A DNA stretch of 64,000 nt from Closterium sp. Naga37s-1 (GCA_947471745.1 CANJKZ010000783.1:508501-572500); one strand, 5' to 3'. Counted from the stretch's first letter, positions 28,543 through 41,460 are shown. Numbers and translations are program-made. Notes: generated from the letters alone by a model not told the origin.

Positions 28543-30948
28543 ATGAATCAAGGGAGTGGAGATGCAGCTGAGAAGAGGAGTGAACCGCCACCATCCAAGA
28601 TCGAAGCTTTGGATGGCTCCAACTATGAGGAATGGAGCGGGCGGATGCGGAGCGCCTTCAAGCGCTACAAGCTGCTGAAAATTGCAATGAGAGAGGAGAA
28701 GATGCTGGGGGAAGGAGATGCCTGCGATCGGTGGATTGAGAAGAGCGCGGTGCTGTACGACCTCATCCTCCAATCGGTCAACAACGACATGTTCCAGCAC
28801 ATCAAGGACTTGGTGGAGTTGGATGATTCCGGACCGAAGGCATGGAAGCTGCTACGCGACGTGATTCAGCCCAACACGCTGCCGATGGTGATTGTGTTGG
28901 AGAAGGAGTTGGCTGCCCTCTCCATGAAACCGGGAGATGATGTGAAACCGGTCCTTGACAAGATCAAGGACACCTATGCGAGGATGGCAGCGGCGGGCAG
29001 CGAAGTGTCGCAGATGCAACAGTGCACCAAGATCATCTCGGTGCTCGACAACTCGTGGGATAACCTCATCCCCACCCTCAACGTTCAGCAGGACAAATGG
29101 ACGCCTGAGTGGCTACGGCAGCAGATTCTGCAGGAGGACTTCCGCAGGCGCCACACGGGAGGTGGTGCCACCAACAAAACTGCTGAGGGGTATGGAGCTG
29201 CAGGAGGCAGCAGAGGAAGAGGGGGAGGGAGAGGCCGAGGCCGTGGGAGAGGCTTTGGCAGAGGGAGAGGCCGAGGTGACTATAATGAGGGGCATGGGAG
29301 CTCTGGAGGCAGGGGGAGCACCCGAATGGAGGGTGCGTGCTGGTACTGCAAGAAGGCTGGACACCCATGGTTCAAGTGTTTCAGCCGGCCTGAAGGATGG
29401 GCGCCTCCAGGCATGAAGCCGCCAAGTGGTGAACGTGCACGAGGTGGCGCTGTGCAAGGTTCAGGTGCACAAGGTGATGGTGCACAAGGTAAAGCCGACC
29501 CTGGGATGTTCCTCATGGTTGAGGATGTGCAAGGGAGTGGGGGTGATGTAGGTTCAGTTGGGAAGGTTGTGATGCACCCCTTCACCCACTGGGTGATAGA
29601 TTCAGGTTGCACAAGTCACATGACCCCACGGGCAGATTTGCTTGACGAGGTAAAGCCCCCTGGGAAAATCAAGTTTGTGGCTGCCGCTTCAGGTGCTTTG
29701 CTCCTTGTGGTGTTGGGAATGCCAAGGTGATGGGAGCCAATGGGGGGCTTGTGGGACTTGGGAATGTCCTGGTGGTTGAAGGTTTATCCGCTAACCTCCT
29801 CTCTGTGCGCCGGCTGCAGAAAAGCAAGGCCAAAGTTACGTTCGGCCCAACCAGCTGCCGTGCAAAGCTTGGGAAGTTGCTGCTGTGAGATTTGGACGAG
29901 AACAGCAGCTGCATCAAGGACCTGTGGCAGCTGCCCATTATCCCTTGGAATGGGAAACCACCAGCAACGGCAAAGGCAGCGGCAGCGGCTAAAGCAACTG
30001 CAAGAGGAGAGGAGATTGCACCAGCTGATGGGGCCCTGGATGCACTCAAGAAGGTGCAGCAGCCACAGCAGCCACAGCAACCACATGGTGAGGTGCTTGC
30101 TGGTGTGGATGCGACTGCTGCATGGGCAAAGACTTCATCTGGGAGTGGTGAGGCCGATTGGGAGACGTGGCATGAGAGGTTGTGCCACATTAACATTCCG
30201 ATGCTGCAGAAGTTGGTGAAGGATGGGAGCTTGAAGGGGCTGGAGGTGAAGGGGGCAGCAAAGGAGATTGGGAGCTGCCCTACATGCCTTGAGACCAAAT
30301 TCACGAAGTTTCCTTTCAGCAGCAGCACGGGACCAGCCAAGGCTCCACTTGCGCTTGTGCACATGGATGTGGTGGGGCCTACGAGGGCCCTTTCTCTCTC
30401 GGGCAGCCGCTATTTCCTGACCATTGTGGACGACCATACGCGTGCGGTGTGGGTGTACGCTCTCAAGACTAAGGGGGAGGTGGCAGCGGCTATTCTCAAG
30501 GAGTGGATGCCGAGAGCTCAAAGGGAGAGCGGACACAAGGTGAAGGTGATCCGCACCGACAACGGGGGAGAGTTCATTAGCGCTGATTTTGAGGCGGTGC
30601 TGAAGAAGAAGGGGATCCAGCATCAGCTCACAGTGCCCTACAACCCTCAGCAGAACGGCGTGGCTGAGCGGTTCAACCTGACCCTGCAGGAAGGTGCTCG
30701 CACTCTCCTTGGGCGTGCAGGGCTGCCGGATCCGTTTTGGGTGACTGCACTGCGGCAGGTCGCCCTTGTGAAGAACAGGGTGCTGGCGACCGTGGGGGAC
30801 AAGCAGTGGGTCCCCTACACCAAGTGGTATGGGAGTGCACCAGCTGTGAACATGCTGAGAGCCTACGGCTGCATGGTGGTGTTTTATGTGCCTAAGGAGA
30901 AGAGGGGAAAACTGGAAGCCTCTGGGAGATGGGGTGTGCACTTGGGGC
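28543..30948 (+). pseudogene. element B: gag, protease, integrase (N-terminal part)
   Basis: Starts at ATG 28543. Gag: UBN2-like region (YEEWSGRMRSAFKRY, then a helical segment), an RGGGRGRGRG-like Gly/Arg stretch, and a classic zinc knuckle CWYCKKAGHPWFKC (C-x2-C-x4-H-x4-C). The protease motif is WVIDSGCTSHMTP near 29590. A frameshift near 29700 and a tga at 29886-29888 follow. The next open part (29892 on) has the pre-integrase motif (WHERLCHINIPMLQKL ... CPTC) and the integrase core: VHMDVVGPTRAL, IRTDNGGEFIS, QQNGVAERFNL (D,D,E). Element D breaks it inside HLGLA. Confidence 0.9.
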
Positions 30949-30953
30949 TTGCT

Positions 30954-31786
30954 TGTTTTGTCACAGTAGGCTCCAATGTGCCTAAAACGAAAGATAGAGT
31001 GCACAGTCGGATTTCTGCACAGCGGCTTCAAACGTTCATAGCGTTCTGGTCACAGCTTCAAATGACTTGATTCAACTTGGATCTGGAGGGTCTTATTGTC
31101 GCCTACACTAGGCAATATAGATCGCACGATTTGACCAAGTATTGACGACACAGCGTCGGTTTGAACGAACGGCACTATGGCAGCCACTATAGTCTTAGAA
31201 CACAAGATAGGAAGAGTTAGGGAGAGTTACGAGTTGGGAATGACTCCCAGCTCCTACAAACCCCAAGAGCCGAGGTACAGTGATGTGGAACAGTGCCACA
31301 CTGTCCCCAACCATGAAGGGTCTCGAAACTACCCTTCACTAGGGCCTACACCAAGTGAAATGTTACACTACACAAAGTAATGTAACTATCTTCAATATCT
31401 TGGGGTGTACCCTTTTTTTCGCGGGCTTCGCGATTACTTGAATGTTGACACCAGGGCTCGGGTTCTTCATCACAAACTCATCCTTGAGTTCTTGATGGGC
31501 CTGCTGCACACACCTGCGACACGCCGAACGTTCGACAAGCGACAAAATAGAAACCGCGCACGACAAAATAGAAACCACGCGGGACACACAAAACGACCAC
31601 GTTACACGCGACTAGCGATAATTCGCTATTGACTTGACACACACACTTGACATCATGACCCATCATTCACACACTATTATAAGCATGAAATATATATTTA
31701 TATCATGCACTCATTCCATTCCATGCACACACGCATGCACGCACACGGACAACAAGCCGAGTGCAAACCGTAGGGTTGCACCAACA
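30954..31786 (-). repeat. 3' LTR of element D (833 bp)
   Basis: Minus strand starts TGTTGGTGCAACCC and ends GACAAAACA (degenerate relative to ..GACTATAACA in the other copies). Contains a tatatatttatatcatgc insertion-like stretch absent from the right LTR. Confidence 0.92.
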
Positions 31787-31825
31787 AACTCCCCCTCGGA
31801 TTGTTGGCCTTAGGATCTTGCTCTC

Positions 31826-34800
31826 TTAGTTCAGAGCCATCCCAGCCAGCTTGCAACACTTCCAATGCTGCTGTTCCACCAGCCTCTTGGTCATCATGTC
31901 AGCCGGCTGCCCCGTGGTCTTCACGTAGCGCAACTCAACTTCACCCGCGGCCACCATGCTCCTCGTCCAATGCCACTTCACCCTCATGTGCTTCGTGAGT
32001 CCATGCAACACAGGGTTCTTAGCAAGAGCAATGGCACCTTGGCTGTCACAGTACAGTGGGGTAGGTCCTTGCTGCTCCTCCCCCAATTCAGCCAACAAAC
32101 GCCGCTGCCACACAATCTCCCGTACGGCACGGAAGAGTGCCATGTACTCGGACTCCACCGAGCTCAAAGCTTGGTCAACCTGCTTCTTGCTCTCCCAAGC
32201 AGTTGGGCCTCCACCAACACAGCATATGAAGCCTCCCACACTTGTCATGTCCTCTGGTTCTGATGCATATGAAGCATCCGAGTAGGCGGTGAGGAACAAA
32301 CGCCCGGGTTCAACACCATCCGCGCCCTTTTGGCGCCTTTGTGCCGCCGCCGAGTATTGCAGCCCAACGGTCGGTGTTTGGCCAAGATACTTGGTCACCC
32401 TCATTCCAGCTGCTACCTGCTCCTCATTAGGGCATTGCACTACCCTAGCTAGCTGCCTGGTAGCAAACGCGACGTCCGGTCGGGTGTTTACCGCCGCATA
32501 CATGAGGCTGCCCACCAACGAGTGAAAACGGCGCCTCTCCTCTTCACAAACGCTCTCCTCCTCTGGTCCCTTCACACACTTGAACCCAGAGGGAAAGGGA
32601 GTAGCCACATGACCTTCACTCTGGCCAAAGTTGGCAGCCAACGCCTCCAGGTACTTCCGTTGGTGCACTCGCATGCTCCGCTTCTCCACGTCTCGTTCGA
32701 TGTGGAGCCCAAGGTAGAAGTTCACGTCACCAAGGGACTTGCACTTGAACTTGTCATGCAGCTTCAGCATCACCTCCTTCACAAGGTCAGAGGAGGGTGA
32801 GAATATGAGAATGTCATCCACATAAACCACCATGAAGCTCCTCTGCTCCCCCTCGCCAAGCATGAAGAAGGAGTGATCGGCCGTTGAGGGAGTGAAGCCG
32901 ATCTCCTCCAACACTTCGCGCAGCTTCATGTACCATTGCCTAGGGGCCTGCTTCAGCCCATAGAGGGCCTTCTTCAGCTTCCACACTCTGCCACTACCAT
33001 CATCAAACCCCTCTGGCTGCGCCATAAAAATCTCCTCCTCAAGGATGCCGTTAAGGAATGCCGTTACGATGTCCATTTGTTTTACTACCCATCCTTTGAT
33101 GGCGGCTCCCGCGAATAGGGTTCGCAGCGTCGTCGGCTTCACCACAGGGGCAAACAGCTCCTTGAAGTCCACCTTCTCCTTAAACTGGTACCCCTTGGCT
33201 ACAAGCCTAGACTTGTAGCGCTCGATCTTGCCGTCGGCATCCGACTTGATTTTGAAGAGCCACTTGGACGTTATCGCCGTACGCCCCTCCGGCAGCTCAA
33301 CCAATTCAAACGTGTCGTTCTCCTCGATGCTCTTCAGCTCACTCTCCATGGCCTTCTTCCACTCCTCAGCATCACTACTCTCCAAAGCCTCCTTGAGAGT
33401 TGCTGGTTCTCCCGGCATCTCCACCAGAGAGAAGAACGCGAAGGCACACTCCTCGTAGTCACTCTCCTCGTCGTCTCCGACCATCATTGCTGCTCCGGCC
33501 AGGGCTGTCTTGCCCTGCTTTCCCGGCGCATCATAGGTCAGCCTATTAGGGGGTTGAACTCTCCTCTTCCCCCTTCCTTCCTCCTCAGCTGCAGGGACTT
33601 GAAGGCCTTGGCGTTGCTGCGGTGTGGCTCGAATCCGTGGAGCACTTGTAGTGCGGGAAGGGAGTGACGGTGCACGCTCGCTCACTTGCTGCACCTCCTC
33701 CCCTTCTTCCTCTGCATCATTGGCCTCCTCTCCCCCATTCACAAGGGAGGATTGCCTCGTGGTTGTGCTGCCGCTGCTCAGCTCCAAAGGCAGCTCCACA
33801 TGCTCCAAACCGGAACTCTTCACCTCCCCAAACCGCACGCCTATCTTCGCCTCATTCTCCGCCTTCCAATCTTTGTACATGAAGTTCTCCATGAACTTGC
33901 AGTCCCTGCTCACCAAGAAATTCTTGGTGAATGGGTCCCAAAGAAGCCATCCCTTGCTGTTTTGAGCCATGCCCAAGTGCACGGCCCACACCGCCTTGGC
34001 ACCAAGCTTGTTGTGCCGAAGATGCTTAGGCACGAGCGCCATGCACATGCACCCGAACACCCGAAGCATATCCACCTTTGGCTTCCTTCCTAGCCACTCC
34101 ACATAGGGCACCCATTTGTCTGCTCCCACATGAGTCAAGGCTCGGTTCTTGGCCACACACGCGCTCCGCACCGCATCAGGCCAGAAATACTCGATTAGCC
34201 CGGCTTCAATGAGCAACCCGCGTGCCGCCTCCGTGATTGTGCGGTTCGCTCGCTCGGCGATGCCGTTCATTGCAGGGGAGTATGGCATGGTGAGGGAGTG
34301 CCGAATACCATTCTTCTTCAGCCACAACCCAAACTCCTTGCTCAGGAACTCTCCCCCTCGATCGGTGCGGATTGACTTGACTAGACGGTCTTGTTGCCGC
34401 TCCACCATCGGGAACCAATCCGCCTTCAACGTTTCAGCACGTCGCTCTTCTTGGCCAGCACGTACACCCAAGTCATACGGGTGTAGACGTCCACAATAGT
34501 GAGGAAGTACTCAGCTCCAGCAGCTCCAAGCTTCAGGGGGCCCACCACGTCCATCACCACCTCATCAAGTGGTGCCTTAGCCGTTGCCTCCGAACTAGAG
34601 AATGGGAAACGGGTGAACTTGGCTTGCATGCACGTCGGGCAGCCAAGTACCTCATCGGGCTCCCCCTTCACACGTATGCCAGCAACCATCTCATTCTTTA
34701 CTAGCTGCTGCAAGATGGGCAGGGCCACATGCCCCATGCGCCGATGCAAGGTGAGCCAATCACACTCCCCCGTAGGCGAATTTGGATTGGAGAATGCCGC

Positions 34801-36510
34801 ACTCGCAATAGCGCCCCACATACTCTCTCCGTAGTCCTCCTCCGCTGCTGCCTCGGGGTTCTTCTTTCCCTTTTGCTGCTCCATGGCTGCTGCACCTCTC
34901 TCCATAGGTTCACCAAGCTTGCTGGTCCCTCCAAGATTGCACTTCTTGGACTCCTTCTCCTTAGCGCGACCGTCCGCGCAATCGCCGCTACCAACCGCTC
35001 CACCTTTGGTGCTGACGCTTGCTGCCACTTGCCTCTCCTTAGGCATTGGGACCACAGGGATCTGCCACATCTCGTTGTAGACATCTCTGTCCTCATGAAG
35101 GTCCCAAAGAATCCGATCGCCAAGCCTTGCGGTGTAGGTCTTGGCTCCCTTCGAGTTCGTGTCCATGCCGGCCTTTGCCAACCGCCGCACGGAAATCAGG
35201 TTGGAAGCAAGGCTGGGCACCCAAAGCACAATTTTGAGGCCCACCATCTTCCCATCAGCACCCTTAAACATGGCCTTGCCCATGCCTTTCACCTCCGCTC
35301 GCTGTCCCAAAGCCGATGTGACATGCTTCACCGGTGACGGTTCGAGTTGGGTGAGCAAGTCCGGGCGAGGTGTCATGCTATAGGTAGCGCCACTATCGAT
35401 CACCCAATAGTCCAGAGGGTGTAGGGTCACCTTCCCCACAGCTGCTGGCTCCTCAAAGCCTTCATCCTTCTCTGGACCAGTCGGTACTTGAGTCGACACG
35501 AAGTAGAATAGACCCGGGTACCGATCGTTGCTCGGGTCCTTGTCATTGTCTCCGCTCGTCATGTTTGCAGCTCCGCCACCGCGACCGCCATGGCCTCCAC
35601 GGCCTCTTCCTCTCCCTCCTCCTGCTCCTCTACCCTCCTGGCCTTGAGCAGGGGTCCAACCATCAGGGAGCTTGTAGCAATCGCGCCACATATGTCCGCT
35701 CTTGTGGCAATAATGGCATTCGCCGTCGAATCGGCCGCGACCGCGCCCGTAGCTCTTGTCGTCGCTGCCGTAACCGCCACTCCCGCGGCCTCCGCCGAAG
35801 TTGCTGCCACCAAACTTTCCTCCCCCTCGTCCTCTGCCTCTTTCTCGACCATATCCACGGCCGATGCTCGCTGCCCCAGCGCCATCCGCACTCCCCAACT
35901 CACGGCGGCGGAAATCCTCTTGAAGGATAGCTCGCTTCACGTCTTCGAGCGAGAGGCGGGGCAAGTCGCGATTCAGGTTGATGATGAGCGAGGACCATGA
36001 TTCAGGGAGTAGGGCCAGCAACTTGGTCTTCTTTTGGAGCTCACTATAGTTCAAATCCGCTCCCTCAAGCCGCGTCAACAAGGCGAAGAATTTCTGCACC
36101 CCTTCTTCAACCGCTTCATCCTCATCAATTCGTAACGTCGCCATTTGCCGTTCCAACACCACAGCTACCGCCGCTGTTGCAGGAGCGTGTACACCCTTGA
36201 GAGCAGCCCATGCCTTTGGTCCCTTCTCTGGTTCACGCTGGAAAGGCTTGATGTGACGGATTTGGCTGCTCCCCAACGCTTGCCCAAGTAGGAGGTAGCC
36301 TTGTGCGCTCTTCCGCACCCACGGGCTCTTCTCCGGGTCGTTCTCGGGACGTTTCTCCGTTCCTTCCATTACCTCCAGCAGGTCATAGTGGTCAAATATG
36401 TTCTCTATTCTGAAGGACCACTCAGCAAAGTTGTCACCATTGAACTTGTCAAGGCCAAACACTCTAGGCTCATCCCTAGAGGGGCCAACACTTGGTTGCA
36501 CGGGCGCCAT
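31826..36510 (-). pseudogene. element D: gag-pol polyprotein with one frameshift
   Basis: Start ATG at 36510 corresponds to that of E. The first open part (to 34426) carries gag (FNGDNFAEWSFRIENIFDHY), the zinc knuckle CHYCHKSGHMWRDC, protease WVIDSGATYSMTP, the pre-integrase motif and the start of the integrase (VVMDVVGPLKLG). The second (34471-31826) has IRTDRGGEFLS, NGIAERANRT, RT with MDIVTAFLNG and VYVDDILIF, and RNase H to DMMTKRLVEQQHW. E reads gacgtggctgaaacg where D has gacgtgctgaaacg, so one G is lost near 34441 and the frame shifts. Apart from this the copy looks nearly intact. Confidence 0.92.
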
Positions 36511-36614
36511 GGTTGAATCACGGGGTTGGCCTTCAGCTTGGGCTTCTCCTCTGCCACCACCACCTCTGCCACCCCTTTCCTCAGGTCCAGCCATTGTCGA
36601 AACTGCTCCAAGGA

Positions 36615-36626
36615 GCTCTGATACCA
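36615..36626 (-). other. primer-binding site of element D
   Basis: Minus strand TGGTATCAGAGC, complementary to the plant initiator tRNA-Met 3' end, two bases from the LTR. Confidence 0.88.
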
Positions 36627-36628
36627 CT

Positions 36629-37450
36629 TGTTATAGTCACAGTAGGCTCCAATGTGCCTAAAACGAAAGATAGAGTGCACAGTCGGATTTCTGCACAGCG
36701 GCTTCAAACGTTCATAGCGTTCTGGTCACAGATTTAAATGACTTGATTCAACTTGGATCTGGAGCGTCCTATTGTTGCCTACACTAGGCAATTTAGATCG
36801 CACGATTTGACCAAGTATTGACGACACAGCGTTGGTTTGAACGAACGGCACTATGGCAGCCACTATAGTCTTAGAACACAAGATAGGAAGAGTTAGGGAG
36901 AGTTACGAGTTGGGAATGACTCCCAGCTCCTACAAACCCCAAGAGCCGAGGTACAGTGATGTGGAACAGTGCCACACTGTCCCCAACCATGAAGGGTCTC
37001 GAAACTACCCTTCACGAGGGCCTACACCAAGTGAAATGTTACACTACACAAAGTAATGTAACTATCTTCAATATCTTGGGGTGTACCCTTTTTTCGCGGG
37101 CTTCGCGATTACTTGAATGTTGACACCAGGGCTCGGGCTCTTCATCACAAACTCATCCTTGAGTTCTTGATGGGTCTGCTGCACACACCTGCGACACGCC
37201 GAACGTTCGACAAGCGACAAAATAGAAACCGCGCACGACAAAATAGAAACCACGCGGGACACACAAAACGACCACGTTACACGCGACTAGCGATAATTCG
37301 TTATTGACTTGACACACACACTTGACATCATGACCCATCATTCACACACTATTATAAGCATGAAATATATGCACTCATTCTATTCCATGCACACACGCAT
37401 GCACGCACACGGACAACAAGCCGAGTGCAAACCGTAGGGTTGCACCAACA
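36629..37450 (-). repeat. 5' LTR of element D (822 bp)
   Basis: Minus strand starts TGTTGGTGCAACCC and ends GACTATAACA, followed by ag and the PBS. Confidence 0.92.
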
Positions 37451-37455
37451 TTGCT

Positions 37456-39335
37456 AAGGATCACAAGGGCTAGCTGATTTGGGACTCGACCAGCCAGCAG
37501 CTGACTGTATTAAGGGATGTGAAGTTCCTTGAGTCCTTGTACTATAAGGAGTGGAAGCAGCAGCAGCAGAAGCTCCCTACTACACCGCTGATCATTGAGG
37601 CCGATGAGGTGCAGCGGCCTTCGAGGCAAGTGCAGGTCACTGTCTCAGAGAAGGAGATTTCTGGGGTGACTAAGGATGGGGGAGAACCTGAGGTGGAGGA
37701 GCAGCAGCAGCAGGAGCAGCAGCAGCAGCCGCCGCAGCAGCAGCAAGGTGCTCCACAAGGTGCCGCACGTCTGGCTGACCGTCCCAGGAGGGATGTGCGC
37801 CCTCCTAACCGGCCGACCTATCCGAGCTTTGTCAAGCCAAAGGTGGTACGGGCTGGGAGTGTGACGAGGATGAGATAGCACACTGCTACTGGGCAGCCGT
37901 TCCTGAGCCCAAGACGCTAGCTGAAAAAATTGAGCGGGCCGGATGCTGAAAAATGGAAGTAGAGTGTGAAGGAGGAGTATGACTCTCTGCTGGAGAACGA
38001 GACGTGGGAGCTGTGCGAGCTGCCACCTGGGAAGAAGGCCATTTCTTCCAAGCTGATCTTCAGGCATAAGTACGGACCAGATGGGGAGCTGACCCGCTAC
38101 AAGTCAAGGCTTGTGGCTAAGGGGTTTCAGCAGACAAAGGGGAAGGATTTTGACGAGATCTTTGCTCCTGTAGGGTGTGCAGGCTGAAGAAGGCCATCTA
38201 TGGCCTGAAGCAGGCTCCTCGTACATGGTACCATAAGCTAGAGGAGACACTGCTGGCTGGGGGGTTCAAGAAGAGTGAGTGTGACCACAGCCTGTTCCTG
38301 CTACAAGAGAAGGAGCAGTTTCTCATGCTCCTGGTGTATGTGGACGACATCCTGCTCTTCTCTGAGTCGTCTGCAATGATTGAGCGTGTGGATGAGATGC
38401 TGGAGATGCAGTTCAATTGTTCCAAGATGGGAGATGTGAAGTACTACCTGGGGATGCATGTGGAGAGGGACCTTGACAAGGGAGTGTTGAGATTGCACCA
38501 GAGGAAGTACTGTGAGGGGCTGGCCGAGAAGTATGGGCTGCAAAATGGAGGGAAGCCAGCCACCCCACTGCCTTCAGGGTTCACAGTGGAGCCCTGTGCT
38601 GATGAGGAGGTGGTGGGTGAGAGTGACAGGAAGCTGTTTCATTCCATGGTGGGGGCACTCAATTATGCGGCTAACCACACGCGGCCTGACATTGCCTTTG
38701 CTACATCCAAGCTTGCAAGTGTGGTTGCACGCCCCAGTCATGAGCAGCTGGAAGCGGCCAAGAGGTTGGTCTGCTATGTGAGTGCTACGGCATCAGTGGG
38801 CTTGGAGTACAGTGCTGTGCGACAGAGGCTGCAGAGGGGTGCAGCTGATTTGGGCAAGGGGGAGATGCTCCTGACCTGCTACACCGACGCCAGCTTCAAC
38901 TCTGTGAAGGCGGATGGCACCAGCATTGGAGGCTATGTGTGCCTGTTTGGAGGTGGTGCAGTGAGCTGGCGCAGCAAGAAGCACAACGAGGTGGGGCAGT
39001 CCTCGTGTGAGACAGAGTACATGGCCCTGCATCATGGGGCAAAGGAGGTAGTGTGGCTGAGGCGTCTGTTGGAGGAGATCGGAGTGTGCCAGAAGGAGCC
39101 AACCGTGATTTTCTGTGACAACAAGTCAGCAGTGAAGCTTGCCAAGAACGCCTGCCTTCATGGGCTGACAAAGCACGTCAGGCCCAAGTGGCACTGGGTG
39201 AGGAGGCTCCTGGACAAGGAGGTGCGACTGGAGATTGTGAAGACCCATCAGCAGGCGGCTGACATTCTCACCAAGCGCCTGGCTGAATCTGAGCATTGGA
39301 AGGGCATGAAGCTTGCTGGGATGAGTGTGCATTGA
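37456..39335 (+). pseudogene. element B: integrase end, RT, RNase H
   Basis: Continues the B polyprotein after D. It contains a Gln-rich linker, then the RT start (KEEYDSLLENETWELCELP, SRLVAKGFQQ, FDEIFAPV). About 55-60 codons that E has between FAPV and the LKKA.YGL.QAP block are missing at about 38172, including the first catalytic Asp motif (QMDIVTAFLNG in E). After that, 38175-39335 is open: VYVDDILLF intact, RNase H with CYTDASFNSVK, SSCETEYMAL, FCDNKSAVKLAKN and ending DILTKRLAESEHWKG. Without the first Asp region the RT cannot work. Confidence 0.9.
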
Positions 39336-39392
39336 GGGTGCATGCTTGAGCTATGGCATGTGGGATGATGGTTGGCAGCCAGAGGGGGAGTT

Positions 39393-40258
39393 TGTTGTCT
39401 GATGCAATCATATGCATTCACGTCTGTCGGCCTCCCATCATGTGTTCGTGCGCTGCATGCGTGGTGTGAGCGTGTGCAAGAATTTGTGGTTTGTGCGGTT
39501 TGGTTTTTTCTGAGTGTGTGTGAATGTTATTTGGCTTGAGCAGATATCTGAAGTGACTCCTCTGCTCAAGAGCTTTCCGACGAACCAAGTATCGCTTCAA
39601 TCGGAGCACGAACAAGAAAGTTACGAACGTTGGAGTTCGTATGTTTTTCATATTTGATTGTGGCAACTGTGGGAAGTTGTGGGGTTGACTCAATATGGGG
39701 TACAGACTTTTGGGGGTTGGGAAATTCGTCTTTTCTACTGTAGTTGCTGCCAAATGGTTGGGAGAAACCAAACCAGGTTGGCAAGTGTGGCCAAGTTGGG
39801 TTGAGGTGGATTGTGGAGGTTGGGATAGTGACAAAGGTCAAAGTTGGGTTGCCTATGGGGAAGGGAATTGTGTGGCATGGGGTTTCCTTGGTTGGGGACT
39901 CTCTTGGGACCTTCCCTCTCGTCCTCCTCATCCCTTCCACCTGGTTTAGTGCTACTCTAATTCTCTTCTGTGAACTTTTGAGACTATTGTGATTGAGTTA
40001 AGATTCTATGGCAGCATACCCCCTAGTGCGCAAAAATTGATAACTCAAAAAATAATTCACCTTTCCGTACAATTCAACTTGGGAATTGTAGCCACGGAGT
40101 AGAGCTACAACATATCTGAGTTTGGTGAAGTTTTGACCGTGAACTTTTTGTCGACAGCGTTTCTTGTGAGCGCGACTTTTCTGTCCAGAATTCTAAGCCA
40201 ACGATTTGGAGAATTTTAGGCACCTAATCTTCGTAGACTCCGTCCTTAGTCTCTAACA
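39393..40258 (+). repeat. 3' LTR of element B (866 bp)
   Basis: Starts tgttgtctgatgc and ends ctctaaca, followed by TSD ggaac. Confidence 0.95.
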
Positions 40259-40263
40259 GGAAC

Positions 40264-40512
40264 TACCCAACCTAACAAGAGAACGTTCTTACAAGAACGT
40301 TTAGATAACTACCATTCAGCTGCACTTAGCCAAGTCAGCATCGGCAGGTGAAAACTACAACACATGCTTAGTTGGAAATTCTTACCTATTTAGAAGTAGT
40401 TATTTTAACTGTTCAGGTTGTTTTAAACAACTTCTGTAGCGCACGTTTTCATAGTTACGAAAACGTGCGCCAAGTTCAGTTTGCTCAGGTGGTTCAATTC
40501 GCCCCCAGATTG
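40264..40512 (-). repeat. element F left LTR, piece 2
   Basis: Matches the middle of the right LTR (about 61590-61837): tacccaacctaacaagag through cccccagattg. Flanked by the ends of B and C. Confidence 0.9.
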
Positions 40513-40640
40513 TGTCAGACTTATATGATCTAGCCTGTGTAGGCTGTAGCGGGTTAGATACTAAGGGGTACACAATTCTAGGGTTTCATATTTGTATCAC
40601 GCTCATTCCTTAGTCATTCATTTTCCTCGTGATTCTCACA
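40513..40640 (+). repeat. 5' LTR of element C (128 bp)
   Basis: Starts tgtcagacttatatg and ends gattctcaca, directly followed by the PBS. Confidence 0.95.
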
Positions 40641-40651
40641 TGGTATAGAGC
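40641..40651 (+). other. primer-binding site of element C
   Basis: tggtatagagc then aggttccc. Compared with the plant initiator-tRNA-Met complement, one base is missing at each of two places, while pairing would continue into aggtt. Confidence 0.75.
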
Positions 40652-40734
40652 AGGTTCCCAAGTGGGAACGTTTCCTAGGGCCCACCACTGAAAATCGATT
40701 TTTTTTTTCCTGCCCGGAGCGCGCTTCGCTCCTG

Positions 40735-41460
40735 CCAGAGTCGCGCCGCGTGTGCCTACCCTCCCGTCGCGTCCCCTGCCCTTAGCGGCCCGTCACGCCC
40801 TCTTACGTCCCCTCGCGGCCCCTCCCGCGGCCCTTCGCGGCCCCTTCGCGGCTCCTTGCGGCCCCTCCGCTGCCCTTCGCGGCCCCGCTCACGGCCCTTC
40901 GCGGCCCCTTGCGGCCCCTCGCGGCCCCTTTGCGGCCCCTCGCGGCCCCTTCACGGCCTCGTCGCCGCCCTTCGCGGCCCCTGCGCGGCCCCTTCTCGGC
41001 CCCGTCGCCGTCCTTCGCGGCCCCTTCACGGCCCTTCGTGGCCCCTTCGCCGCCCTTAACGGCCCCTTCTCGGCTCCTTCACGGCCCTGCCGCCCAGCCG
41101 TCGTCGCCCCAGCAGCAGCAGCCGTCGCGCCGTCACAGCCGCCGCCACCACTGCCGGGGCTGCCGCCGCCGCCGCTGCTGACAGCAGGAGCCGCCGTCGC
41201 CGGTGCAGTGACAGCAGCAGCCGCCGCCGCCGCCAACAACAGCAGTCGCCGCCGCCGCTGACAGCAGCAGCCGCCGCCGCCACCACCCGGAGCAGCAGCC
41301 GCCGCCGCAGCCGCAACGGCCGCCGCCGCCGCTACCGGGGCCGCAGCAGCCGCCGCCACCAACGGCAGGAGCCGCTGCAGCTGTCGCGGCCCTGTCCCTG
41401 CACGCGCGCCTCGGCCCTGCCCCTCCACTTGCGGCACTCTACCCTCCCGCCCTGGTAAGA
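40735..41460 (+). repeat. GC-rich repetitive leader of element C
   Basis: From 40790 to 41080, imperfect repeats of gcggcccctt-type units; from 41100 to 41370, gccgccgcc-type triplet repeats. No credible ORF: the open frames on both strands reflect composition. Confidence 0.75.

Larger units (their letters stand above)
30954..37450 (-). mobile_element. Ty1/copia element D (nested in B)
   Basis: Perfect TSD ttgct at 30949-30953 and 37451-37455. LTRs of 833 bp (30954-31786) and 822 bp (36629-37450), the length difference being small indels. PBS at 36615-36626 (minus strand TGGTATCAGAGC) and polypurine tract CCGAGGGGGAGTT at 31787-31799 on the minus strand. Same family as element E, in the opposite orientation. 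The polyprotein is broken by a single-base deletion near 34441. Confidence 0.95.
27441..40258 (+). mobile_element. Ty1/copia element B (contains element D)
   Basis: Two LTRs of exactly 866 bp and a perfect TSD ggaac (27436-27440 and 40259-40263). PBS tggtatcagag at 28309, two bases after the LTR. Polypurine tract agagggggagtt at 39381-39392. By eye the LTRs differ at about 15-20 positions (about 2%). Its integrase is interrupted by element D. Coding lesions: a frameshift near 29700, a stop at 29886-29888, and an RT deletion near 38172. Confidence 0.95.
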
